Shown here: positions 8,075-16,807 of the stretch, piece by piece
How the letters are laid out: each line of letters begins with the position of its first letter
Numbering within the stretch: position 1 is the stretch's first letter
Program-made: the position numbers and the translations under genes
Origin: Cryomorpha ignava
Lineage (GTDB): Bacteria; Bacteroidota; Bacteroidia; Flavobacteriales_D; Cryomorphaceae
Reading direction: 5' to 3'
Length of the DNA: 64,000 nucleotides
Assembly: GCF_010686655.1 (NCBI RefSeq)
Contig: NZ_JAAGVY010000001.1
Coordinates: 248,001-312,000, forward strand
Notes under the pieces: model-generated
Databases searched by the model: none
The model's input: only the letters and a program-made list of their open reading frames with translations
What the model was told of the DNA's origin: nothing

Positions 8075-9634
8075 TTGAAGAAATCATTTATTACAGGACT
8101 TATATTTCTCATCACGTTTTCACTGGTGGGGCTTTTTGCCATCCAGATATTTTGGATCAAAAATTCTGTTGCCTTGCGTGATGCCCAGTTTAGACGAAAT
8201 GTAAAGGTTTCACTCGCAGAATTAAACAGGTTGCTCGAATACGAAGAGCAGTTAAGTCGCCTGCAAAAACACGAGTTTGGTCGAAAAATATACTTTCAGT
8301 ATGACAGTTTGAGGTCAGTTCCTGCATTACGAAATTCTCAAGATGACAAAAATTCTATTTCTGATGATATTTACGATTCTGCCTCATCGCAACAGAACGC
8401 AGACCTTTCAAGAACTCAAAAAAGTGTTTTAGACTCACAGAGAATTGACAATTTTTTCAAAGAAGAGCAAGAAGCTGTTGAAGACGCCCTTCGAAAGGAT
8501 AATAGACTGGCTCCCTACGAAATAAAAGAAATTGCCCAGCTCATTTTGGATTTATCATCTGTAGAAGCCGGATCTGATTTTTTGAGTGCTTACGGGGTAA
8601 ATGATATTGATTCGCTACTTGCATTTACGCTAAAAGAAGTGGGCGGCATCACTACCGATTTTGAATTTGGGATTTTCGACGTGTATAATATGCCCCAGCT
8701 CATTCCCGAAAGGAGTGAATCCCACATTAACAAGCTACTTGATGAAGGATATAAAGCACGATTATTGCCCGCCGACTATATTACACCCACCACCTATTTA
8801 CATCTTTGGTTTCCCAATCAAGAAAGCTATTTATTAAAAACGCTGTGGCCACTTTTGCTCTCTTCGGGGCTGTTCATGGTTACTATCGTTCTGGCTTTCG
8901 GTTACACTATACGTACTATTTTACGTCAGAAAAAAGTATCTGATATTAAAAATGACTTTATAAATAATATAACGCACGAATTAAAAACCCCAATATCCAC
9001 AATATCTTTAGCCTGTGAGGCGTTAGCAGATCCTACCATGTCGGCATCGCCTGTGAAGGTGAGCAAATTTGTGAAAATGATAAAAGATGAGAACAAACGC
9101 CTTGGAGTATTGGTAGAAAGCGTGTTACGCAGCGCTGTACTAGACAGAAGTGAGGTTGAAATGTCTCGCGATTCTATTAACCTCCACGAAATAATAGAAA
9201 TGGCCATCCAAAATATTGAATTACAGGCCAAAAGCAGAGGGGGCAGGATTGAGAAATCTTTAAAAGCAGATATTGCTGATATTGTCGGTGACAAAATTCA
9301 TTTAACAAACGTGGTATTCAATTTGCTTGATAATGCCGTAAAATATAGTGGCGAGACACCAAGAATAATAGTTTCTACGCACAATTCCGATGCTTCCATT
9401 GTTATAGAAGTATCAGACAGTGGAATTGGCATAAAAAAAGAAGACCAAAAACGCATATTTGATAAACTGTTTCGGGTACCTACCGGAAACGTTCACAATA
9501 TTAAAGGATTCGGGTTGGGCCTTAGCTACGTGAAAGCGATTGTAGAAAAGCATCACGGAACGGTTACGGTTCAGAGCGAATTTGGAAAAGGAAGCACATT
9601 CACCATACAACTACCATTTAATTATGAACTCTAA
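8075..9634 (+). CDS. Membrane sensor histidine kinase (RprX-like)
   Basis: 519 residues with a TTG start at 8075; no ATG fits as well, and the first transmembrane helix begins at residue 5. A periplasmic sensor region of ~220 residues lies between helices at ~5-27 and ~252-277. The kinase core holds the phospho-acceptor His301 (THELKTP), N box NLLDNAVKY, G1 DSGIGI and G2 GFGLGLSYVK. The response regulator gene overlaps its end by 11 bp, so both are made together. Layout matches the RprX/RprY type of Bacteroidota. A -7 element TAACTTTG (8060-8067) sits only 7 bp before the start codon, so the message may be nearly leaderless. Confidence 0.92.
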   Translation: MKKSFITGLIFLITFSLVGLFAIQIFWIKNSVALRDAQFRRNVKVSLAELNRLLEYEEQLSRLQKHEFGRKIYFQYDSLRSVPALRNSQDDKNSISDDIYDSASSQQNADLSRTQKSVLDSQRIDNFFKEEQEAVEDALRKDNRLAPYEIKEIAQLILDLSSVEAGSDFLSAYGVNDIDSLLAFTLKEVGGITTDFEFGIFDVYNMPQLIPERSESHINKLLDEGYKARLLPADYITPTTYLHLWFPNQESYLLKTLWPLLLSSGLFMVTIVLAFGYTIRTILRQKKVSDIKNDFINNITHELKTPISTISLACEALADPTMSASPVKVSKFVKMIKDENKRLGVLVESVLRSAVLDRSEVEMSRDSINLHEIIEMAIQNIELQAKSRGGRIEKSLKADIADIVGDKIHLTNVVFNLLDNAVKYSGETPRIIVSTHNSDASIVIEVSDSGIGIKKEDQKRIFDKLFRVPTGNVHNIKGFGLGLSYVKAIVEKHHGTVTVQSEFGKGSTFTIQLPFNYEL

Positions 9635-10319
9635 AGTACGCATATTACTCGCCGAAGATGACCCAAATTTGGGTACACTTCTACAAGAATATCTTGAAGC
9701 CAAAGAATTTGAAACGGTGCTTTGCACTGATGGCGACAAAGCATTCAAAACATTTTCGAAGCAACAATTCGACTTTGTGATTTTGGATGTGATGATGCCC
9801 GTAAAGGATGGATTTACAGTGGCCAAAGAGATAAGAACGATAAACAAGAAAATTCCTATTGTTTTTCTTACGGCCAAATCGATGAAGGAAGATACCCTGA
9901 AAGGTTTTAACATCGGTGCCGACGATTACATTACCAAACCATTCTCTATGGAAGAGCTACTGGTAAGGGTAAATGCCATTTTGCGCCGCACAGATCAAGC
10001 GCAGATGGAAAGTGAAGAAAAGCACGTTTTTGAAATTGGTGATTTTGCATTTGATTACGATCGCCAAATTCTGAAGCATGGTAAAAATGAAACCAAGCTT
10101 ACAACGAAAGAAAACGAGCTGCTATACCTTCTTACCCTCAATAAAAACGGAGTGCTGGAACGAAACTATGCGCTGAACGCCATTTGGGGTGATGACAATT
10201 ACTTCAATGGACGCAGCATGGATGTTTATATCGCCAAATTGCGAAAGCACTTAAGACCCGATTCCACTATTGAGATTATCAATATCCATGGGAAAGGTTT
10301 CAAATTGCTCGTAGATTAA
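9624..10319 (+). CDS. OmpR-family response regulator (RprY-like)
   Basis: 231 residues from the ATG at 9624 (MNSKVRILLAEDD); a further-upstream in-frame ATG would add 14 residues from the kinase tail and is unlikely. Receiver domain: acidic pocket Glu11/Asp12/Asp13, phospho-acceptor Asp55 (ILDVMMP), Thr in FLTAKS and Lys in ITKPFS. The C-terminal winged-helix DNA-binding domain spans ~135-230 (LTTKENELLYLL, then RSMDVYIAKLRKHL). It pairs with the kinase whose gene it overlaps by 11 bp; target genes are unknown. Confidence 0.93.
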   Translation: MNSKVRILLAEDDPNLGTLLQEYLEAKEFETVLCTDGDKAFKTFSKQQFDFVILDVMMPVKDGFTVAKEIRTINKKIPIVFLTAKSMKEDTLKGFNIGADDYITKPFSMEELLVRVNAILRRTDQAQMESEEKHVFEIGDFAFDYDRQILKHGKNETKLTTKENELLYLLTLNKNGVLERNYALNAIWGDDNYFNGRSMDVYIAKLRKHLRPDSTIEIINIHGKGFKLLVD

Positions 10320-10358
10320 ACAGCATTTGTCTATCCCATACGGGCTTCAAATGTCAAA

Positions 10359-10379
10359 AGTCTGCTGACTGCTGATTTG
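10359..10379. repeat. Short heptamer run TGAnTnn, 3 units
   Basis: AGTCTGC, TGACTGC, TGATTTG: three seven-base steps between the response regulator and the converging SDR gene. Weak; listed because it resembles the clearer arrays in this window. Confidence 0.4.
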
Positions 10380-10388
10380 ATGCAGCGT

Positions 10389-11177
10389 CTATAAACTTTT
10401 TGTTCTGCCTCCATCTACCGGAAGGTTAATTCCGCTGATGTAAGAGGCCGCAGGACTTGCCAGAAAACAAATACCATTAGCTACTTCAGTGGGTTGCCCT
10501 ACTCGCTGAAGTGGCGCGGCATTACCCATATCGCTTAAAACTTCATCTACAGATTTTCCTGTTTCTGAAGATTTCTTTTCTGCAATGGAGTCTAGCCTGG
10601 CTGTGGCAGTAGCCCCCGGAAGCACATTGTTAACCGTTATTCCAAAAGGCCCTAACTCCATAGAAAGAGTTTTGCTCCAATTGGCAACGGCTCCTCGAAT
10701 GGTATTAGATACGCCAAGATTTGGAAGGGGCTGCTTTACCGAAGTAGAAATAACATTGATTATTCGCCCATATCCCGATTTTTTCATCCCATCAACCAAA
10801 AGACTAGTAATGATGTGATTGCAAATCAAGTGCATATCAAAAGCCTTTTTGAATTCATCAACCCCGGCATCAATTGCTTTTCCGGCAGGCGGTCCTCCCG
10901 TATTGTTTACCAAAATATTTATTTGCGGATGCCTTACAAGCATTTTCTCAACCGCGCTTTTTACTTCTTCCGGGTTAGAAAAATCAGCTACAATATAGTC
11001 ATGACCCGCATCTGCGATTGCTTTTAAGTCGTTAACTGCACTTTTTAGTTTCTCTTCATTTCGCGCAAGCAGAATTACTTTTGCACCCATTTTGGCAAGT
11101 TCTTCCGCAGTAGCTTTCCCTATGCCTTGCGTACTTCCAGATACAAGAGCCACTTTTCCTTTTAATGATATGTTCAT
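10389..11177 (-). CDS. Short-chain dehydrogenase-like protein lacking the YxxxK motif
   Basis: 262 residues, Rossmann fold with GSTQGIGKA (residues 14-22) and the structural NNTGG (91-95). The catalytic Ser144 is present (NVIST), but the tyrosine and lysine expected 13 and 17 residues later are Ser157 and Arg161 (SNTIR). This matches the divergent SDR group related to beta-ketoacyl-ACP reductase that is known to lack the perfect catalytic tetrad, so it is a family trait rather than damage here. Reaction unknown; FabG-type reductase activity should not be assumed. Single gene, converging on the response regulator. Confidence 0.85.
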   Translation of the reverse strand: MNISLKGKVALVSGSTQGIGKATAEELAKMGAKVILLARNEEKLKSAVNDLKAIADAGHDYIVADFSNPEEVKSAVEKMLVRHPQINILVNNTGGPPAGKAIDAGVDEFKKAFDMHLICNHIITSLLVDGMKKSGYGRIINVISTSVKQPLPNLGVSNTIRGAVANWSKTLSMELGPFGITVNNVLPGATATARLDSIAEKKSSETGKSVDEVLSDMGNAAPLQRVGQPTEVANGICFLASPAASYISGINLPVDGGRTKSL

Positions 11178-11378
11178 ATTATTTTTGTTTTTTAAAAATT
11201 CTATTCTAAATCCCCCTGTTTAACCTATCCATTTTCAGCAATAACCCGGTAGTGTTTGCAAAGAAGCAAAAATAAAGATCGCGATAGTCCGAATGCAAAT
11301 ATAAGAGTAGTCTACAACGAAATTTCCAGTCAAGCCAAAAATGCTCGCTTTACCAAATCCTTTTTCACTTTCGCGAAT

Positions 11379-12794
11379 TTATCCGGCAATCCATTCCGGG
11401 TCATGTGGTTTCAGTCTTTTTTTCCAATAACCCATTTTGTAATAGGCAAAACCTGTAGCTGCAGCAATTAAGTTTGAAATGGGAAAAGACCAATAAATTC
11501 CAGCAGGGCCTAACCCGGTTTTATGTGAAAGCATAAAGGCAAGAGGAAAGCGGATAATCCAAAGGCTAAAAACCGAGAGCATCATAGAGGCCTTGGTAAA
11601 TCCGGCGCCATTAAAAACACCATTCATAACCTGTTGTACGCCGAGAAGGCCAAAACTCGGTGCCATTATTTTAATAAACAGCGCCCCGCCTTTTATTACT
11701 TCAGGATCATCCGGGACGAAAAAAGCGATTATTCCTTCAGCGAAAATGAAGAAAATAATACCAACGGCCGTAAGTCCGAAGAAGGCAATTCCTGAGCTTA
11801 AATTTCCAATTTTTTCGGCGCGCTTTAATTGCTTCGCGCCAATATTTTGTCCCACGAGACTGGTTGTGGCTATCGAAAATCCCAATGCCGGAATAATCAC
11901 AAGGCTCAAAATGCGCGCTCCCACTCCATACGCCGCCACCATTTCGCTACCAAAACCGGTTACAAGCATTACCATAACGGTCATTGCACCTGCGCGCGTC
12001 GACTGATCGAGCCCGGCGGGCAGCCCAAGTTCGAAGAGCCTCTTGGTCCATTTGAAATCAAATTTCATTTGCGAAAAGTGAATGCGGATGCCTTTTTTTC
12101 CGCGAAACAATACAAGTATACCTACAAGGGCAGAAAGTGCCTGGGTAAAAATGCTCGCCACTGCTGCCCCAGCTACGCCATAACCGGGAATAGGCCCATA
12201 TCCAAAAATAAAAAGCGGGTCGAGCAGGAGATTTAAAAACACCGTTCCCAAAACAATGAACATCGGGAAAATGACATTCCCTATGCCGCGCATAAGCGAC
12301 TGAAAGACAAAGAATAAAAACAGAAAAACAAATCCCAGAGAGGATACCTGAAAGTATGTAACCGAATCAGCATAAATCTCTGGCCCGGCGCCAACGAGAG
12401 TCATCATTGGGCCGGCGGCAAAAAACCCAAGTGCAGCAAGAAAAATGGAAATGAAAAAAACAACGAAAACCGTTTGCGACGAGCTGTAATCAACCATTTT
12501 TTGATTTCCGGCTCCCTTATATTGCGACACAAGCACCGTTCCCGCAAGGGTAAGCCCACCACCGAGGGCGAGGATTAAAAACAAAATTGGAAAGCTAAGA
12601 CTCACCGCAGCCACCGCATTGGCTCCAAGCCGACCCAGCCAAAATGTATCAATAAGCTGATACATGGTTTGCAAAATATTGGCCATAATGATTGGAAAAG
12701 CCAGGCTTGTAAGCGATCGCAGAATTTTGCCTTCAGTATATTTATTGGTTTTTATCTGATTGGAATGTCCTGGTTTAACCGACTTTTTAGCCAT
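11379..12794 (-). CDS. MATE-family multidrug/Na+ antiporter
   Basis: 471 residues from the ATG at 12794 (MAKKSVKPG); an upstream in-frame ATG would add 9 residues. About twelve membrane helices in two halves, each starting with the MATE pattern (LAFPIIMANILQTMYQLIDTFWLG; LGLPAGLDQSTRAGAMTVMV). Exports cationic drugs or metabolites in exchange for Na+ or H+. Stands alone, with no adjacent regulator, so the substrate cannot be inferred. Confidence 0.9.
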   Translation of the reverse strand: MAKKSVKPGHSNQIKTNKYTEGKILRSLTSLAFPIIMANILQTMYQLIDTFWLGRLGANAVAAVSLSFPILFLILALGGGLTLAGTVLVSQYKGAGNQKMVDYSSSQTVFVVFFISIFLAALGFFAAGPMMTLVGAGPEIYADSVTYFQVSSLGFVFLFLFFVFQSLMRGIGNVIFPMFIVLGTVFLNLLLDPLFIFGYGPIPGYGVAGAAVASIFTQALSALVGILVLFRGKKGIRIHFSQMKFDFKWTKRLFELGLPAGLDQSTRAGAMTVMVMLVTGFGSEMVAAYGVGARILSLVIIPALGFSIATTSLVGQNIGAKQLKRAEKIGNLSSGIAFFGLTAVGIIFFIFAEGIIAFFVPDDPEVIKGGALFIKIMAPSFGLLGVQQVMNGVFNGAGFTKASMMLSVFSLWIIRFPLAFMLSHKTGLGPAGIYWSFPISNLIAAATGFAYYKMGYWKKRLKPHDPEWIAG

Positions 12795-12953
12795 CTCTGA
12801 TTTGACAATTAAAAGCTGCAAAGGTACAGGTTTGAAATTTTAAAATGTTCGCAATTGGCAAAGCTTAGAACCAGTTGTAATAAAATGATACAGCCCTTCA
12901 GCCTCGCGCTTTCATTTTGCGAGGTGGGATCTACCGTTGCAGATCTGGGCATT

Positions 12954-12988
12954 AAATCTGAAATCAACATTCTAAAATCTGAAATCAA
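12954..12988. repeat. Heptamer array AAATCnn, 5 units
   Basis: AAATCTG, AAATCAA, CATTCTA, AAATCTG, AAATCAA. Reverse complement of the GATTTnn family at 7873-7914, about 5 kb away. Confidence 0.8.
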
Positions 12989-13071
12989 AAGGTTTCCAAA
13001 AAAACACGACCTTCAAGCCCTTAAACAGCCATTTTTAATTTGGCTCGTTTTCTGATAGGTTTTTGCGATTT

Positions 13072-16000
13072 ATGAAGTTTTCTCTTAGGCGTAGCATCTT
13101 TATTTTCATAGCCGGAATCTTACTGATTCTCAGCGCCCGATTTGCCGCCGACTTGTTTAATCAGCGCATTGATAAAATAGGTCAGAGCAAAGTTTTTGCT
13201 AAAGAGCTTGACAGAAAAGCAAGACTCGCCATAGATGTAATAGAAGACTTGCGGCATCAAATTCGCAAAAAAGGAGCAAAGAGAACTCAGCTAAATAACG
13301 ATCCCTTTTTTCTGGAACTCTATGAAAAAGAGGGGATTGTAATTGCTGTTTATCGCAACGATGAGCTGGCGCTGTGGTCGTATAATTCCATATCGCCGGT
13401 AAGCCTTTTGCGTGCTGCATCAAATGGTACAGAGATTTACAAATTTGACAATGGCTGGTACCGCATTTTATACCTCACAAATGGTGTGGACGAATACTGC
13501 GCGGCCATTTTACTCAAAAATGCCTTTCCTTACGAGAATAGCTATTTGGATAATAGCTTTCAAAAAGATTTTAAACAGACCTCTCTTGTCGATATCAGTA
13601 ATAGATCGAAGCCCGGCAGTGTTAAGCTCAAAGCCGATCATCAATCTTTTTACCTCATTTTTGACGAGTCGGCAGATATGGGCGCTGTCCGGCAGCTAAT
13701 CTATATTTTATTCAGCATTTTGGGCGGGTTGGCTTTATTGGTTGCGCTTTCTTCTCTGGTCTTACGCTTCGTAAAACGGATACCTCCGTGGCCTCTATTT
13801 GCTGCTTATGCTCTGGTTGTCTTCGGGTTGCGCTACATAAGCCTTTTGGCAGGCTGGCCCTCTTACATTACAGCACTAAATCTTTTTAGCCCAACGGTAT
13901 ATGCTTCGTCAGCGATATTCCCGTCCCTTATCGACTTTTGCATCAATATTGTTTTGCTCTTAATTGTAGCATCAATAGGCCGGTACGCTATTATCCCAAA
14001 CACCAGAAAAAGAAGTCTTCCGGCATCAATAGCCATTTTTAGTCTTCTTATTTCCTTGCTTTTGCTTTACAGCGGATGGATAAATTATATTGAAAAAGGG
14101 CTCGTCTTAAACTCAAATATCCCCTTCGATATCAACAATATTGTAGGTTTAAATCTATTTAGCTTTCTCAGCATTTTCGGTTCGGCCATACTCTATTCCT
14201 CCCTTTATCTATTGGCTGATGGTGCCATGAAGTTTTCAAACCGATCGGGAATTAAAAAGGAGTATTCCATTTTGATTATTGTCACGGTTACCCTGGTTTC
14301 AATTCTGATTCAGCATTTTATGGGTATTCGCGACTTAATTTTTGTGCTTTGGCCGCCTGCATTGTTACTTGTGCTTTCCTACTATCGTTTTAACAGATTA
14401 CAATCGCGCACAAATCTTTTAAAACTCATTTTTACTGTGGTGTTCTTTGCGGGAATTGCTTCTCACAATTTCATTAAGTACGCGCACTCGCGGGAGCACG
14501 CCCAAAGACAAATTTTGGCCGATAAGCTTTCTGTTGATGATGACCCTGTAGCAGAATTGCTTTATTCTGATCTGGCCGTTCACCTTGTAAAAGACAAGGG
14601 TGTAAGAAGAGTTTTTGAAGAAAACGAACTTCACACCCGCGAAACCCTCGAAGATTACGTTTTATCACGCTATTTCACTGGATACTGGGGCAAGTACAAT
14701 ATTAAGATGTACGCTTTTCTGGGCGACAGTACAACGTGGGGAAAAATTCCGGCTGTACGCCCTTTTACCTTTCGGGAAATAGAGCAGCGCATAGAGAAGT
14801 ACGGTGAGCCATCGCCAATGAACCCACAGTTGTATTACATGTATAACTCAGACGATTATACAACATATATGGCCGTATTGCCACTTCACTATAGCCTTTC
14901 AACAAAGCCCGATGGTTTCTTTGTTTTTGAAATGTCGTCAAAGCTTTTTCCTCAGCAACTTGGGTTTCCTTCCTTGCTTATCGACCAAAGTTCAAGAGCC
15001 AATACAGAAGCCATTCCATATGCCAGCTCGCGCTATGTGGGCAAGCGATTGATTAGCAGTCGTGGAGACTATCCATTTCAATCTCATCCCGGCTCTTTTG
15101 GCAATGTAAAAGAGGGCAAGGAATATGTTGTAAAACGGGGCTATGAACATTTAGTTACCCGCGTGGATCACAGCACTATTGTGGTTCTTTCAAAACCACT
15201 GCTCAGTCCGCTTGATAAGGCTACCACATTTAGCTACTTATGTGTGATTTTCGGTATCGTCCTTTCTTTGGGCCTCGTTATTCGGGCTATGATTTTAAAG
15301 CGCCAGCCGCTAAATCTCAACCTCAACCAAAAAATACAGGCCCTTCTTATTATCCTTACACTCACCAGTTTATTCTTATTTGCATTTGCCACCAAATACT
15401 ATATCGAGCAAAAATACAGCGAGAAAAACCGTAGACAGATCAGTGAAAAAATGCAATCTATCTTGCTTGAAGTGAAGAGCAAAATGGGAGAAGAAGAGAG
15501 CCTCAATTACGATATGTCTGACTTGTTAAACAGGATGCTCTCACAGTTTTCGTATATCTTCTTTACTGATATAAACATTTATTCGCCCGAAGGTAACCTT
15601 TTGGCATCAAGTCAAATGCGGATGTTTAACGAGGGTCTGCTTTCGCGAAAAATTAATCCCGAAGCTTATGCGCATATTAGCTATCTCGACGAAGTAGAAT
15701 ATGTGCACGAAGAGAAAATCGGCGATCTGACTTATATTTCGGGTTATACGCCATTTTACAACGATCGAGGAGTATTACTGGCTTATATTAACCTGCCCTA
15801 CTTTGCCAAACAAACTGAACTCGAAAACGAGATTTCAAACTTCCTGGTTTCGGTTATCAATATTTTCGTCTTGCTCTTCCTGCTCTCCATACTTCTAGGG
15901 CTTTTTATTTCACAATGGATTACAGCTCCTCTCCGCGCCATTCGCGAAAGCCTTGCAGGAATAGAATTGGGAAAAACCAACAGGCTTATTGGTTATAAAG

Positions 16001-16791
16001 GCTCTGACGAGATAGGCCGCCTGGTGCAGGAGTACAACATAAAAGTAGCTGAATTGGAGCACAATGCCGAAAAGCTGGCGCAGAGCGAGCGTGAAAGTGC
16101 CTGGCGCGAGATGGCCAAACAAGTAGCCCACGAAATTAAAAATCCGCTTACGCCAATGAAGCTGAATATACAGCATTTGGAGCGGTCAATTGAACGAACA
16201 GGTACCGTAGATGTGGAGCAGATAAAGCGCCTGGCAGCAAACCTTATTGAGCAGATTGACGCCCTCAGTACAATTGCAAACGCCTTCTCAAATTTTGCCC
16301 GAATGCCACAGGCCACAATGGAAGAAATAGAGCTCGCACAACTGCTGAACAACGCCGCCAATCTTTACGACAACTTTGACAATGTGCATTTTATAAATCA
16401 TATTCCAAAGGATGCCGACACGAGAATTATGGCCGATAGAAAGCAATTGCTACGGGTATTTAACAACCTGATTAAAAACGCAATACAAGCTGTTGACAGT
16501 ATTGAAAAAGGATTTGTAGAAATCACCCTCAAACGAGATAGCGGAGGATTTTTGACTGAGATTAAAGATAACGGGAGCGGCATTAAAAAAGAAGATTTTA
16601 GCAAGATTTTTGTTCCAAACTTTACTACTAAATCACGCGGTATGGGACTGGGGTTGGCTATGTCAAAAAACATTGTGGAGTATTCGAGTGGCAAAATAGG
16701 ATTTGAAAGTGCAGAAGGCGTGGGCAGCATTTTTTACGTGTGGCTGCCTGAGGGTAGTGACGAAAGAGATTCCCGAAATGTAGATAGCTAA
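13072..16791 (+). CDS. Very large 12-TM NtrY-like sensor histidine kinase
   Basis: 1239 residues from the ATG at 13072 (MKFSLRRSIF); a TTG three codons earlier is possible. One N-terminal helix, a ~190-residue periplasmic part, a block of about eight helices (~205-470), a second ~220-residue extracytoplasmic part, two helices, a third ~150-residue extracytoplasmic part, a last helix, a HAMP domain (~945-1000), then the kinase core: His1020 in AHEIKNPLTPMKL, N box NLIKNAIQAV, G1 DNGSGI, G2 MGLGLAMSKN. The HEIKNPLTP form is typical of NtrY/NtrB-like kinases that often feed sigma-54 activators, but no response regulator is adjacent. The stimulus is unknown; three separate extracytoplasmic regions are unusual. 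Confidence 0.88.
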   Translation: MKFSLRRSIFIFIAGILLILSARFAADLFNQRIDKIGQSKVFAKELDRKARLAIDVIEDLRHQIRKKGAKRTQLNNDPFFLELYEKEGIVIAVYRNDELALWSYNSISPVSLLRAASNGTEIYKFDNGWYRILYLTNGVDEYCAAILLKNAFPYENSYLDNSFQKDFKQTSLVDISNRSKPGSVKLKADHQSFYLIFDESADMGAVRQLIYILFSILGGLALLVALSSLVLRFVKRIPPWPLFAAYALVVFGLRYISLLAGWPSYITALNLFSPTVYASSAIFPSLIDFCINIVLLLIVASIGRYAIIPNTRKRSLPASIAIFSLLISLLLLYSGWINYIEKGLVLNSNIPFDINNIVGLNLFSFLSIFGSAILYSSLYLLADGAMKFSNRSGIKKEYSILIIVTVTLVSILIQHFMGIRDLIFVLWPPALLLVLSYYRFNRLQSRTNLLKLIFTVVFFAGIASHNFIKYAHSREHAQRQILADKLSVDDDPVAELLYSDLAVHLVKDKGVRRVFEENELHTRETLEDYVLSRYFTGYWGKYNIKMYAFLGDSTTWGKIPAVRPFTFREIEQRIEKYGEPSPMNPQLYYMYNSDDYTTYMAVLPLHYSLSTKPDGFFVFEMSSKLFPQQLGFPSLLIDQSSRANTEAIPYASSRYVGKRLISSRGDYPFQSHPGSFGNVKEGKEYVVKRGYEHLVTRVDHSTIVVLSKPLLSPLDKATTFSYLCVIFGIVLSLGLVIRAMILKRQPLNLNLNQKIQALLIILTLTSLFLFAFATKYYIEQKYSEKNRRQISEKMQSILLEVKSKMGEEESLNYDMSDLLNRMLSQFSYIFFTDINIYSPEGNLLASSQMRMFNEGLLSRKINPEAYAHISYLDEVEYVHEEKIGDLTYISGYTPFYNDRGVLLAYINLPYFAKQTELENEISNFLVSVINIFVLLFLLSILLGLFISQWITAPLRAIRESLAGIELGKTNRLIGYKGSDEIGRLVQEYNIKVAELEHNAEKLAQSERESAWREMAKQVAHEIKNPLTPMKLNIQHLERSIERTGTVDVEQIKRLAANLIEQIDALSTIANAFSNFARMPQATMEEIELAQLLNNAANLYDNFDNVHFINHIPKDADTRIMADRKQLLRVFNNLIKNAIQAVDSIEKGFVEITLKRDSGGFLTEIKDNGSGIKKEDFSKIFVPNFTTKSRGMGLGLAMSKNIVEYSSGKIGFESAEGVGSIFYVWLPEGSDERDSRNVDS

Positions 16792-16807
16792 CTTTTGTTC
16801 GAAATTC

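Noticed and set aside
12855-13055. Plus-strand 66-codon open frame before the large kinase
   Set aside because: Covers a heptamer array and low-complexity sequence; composition is not protein-like.
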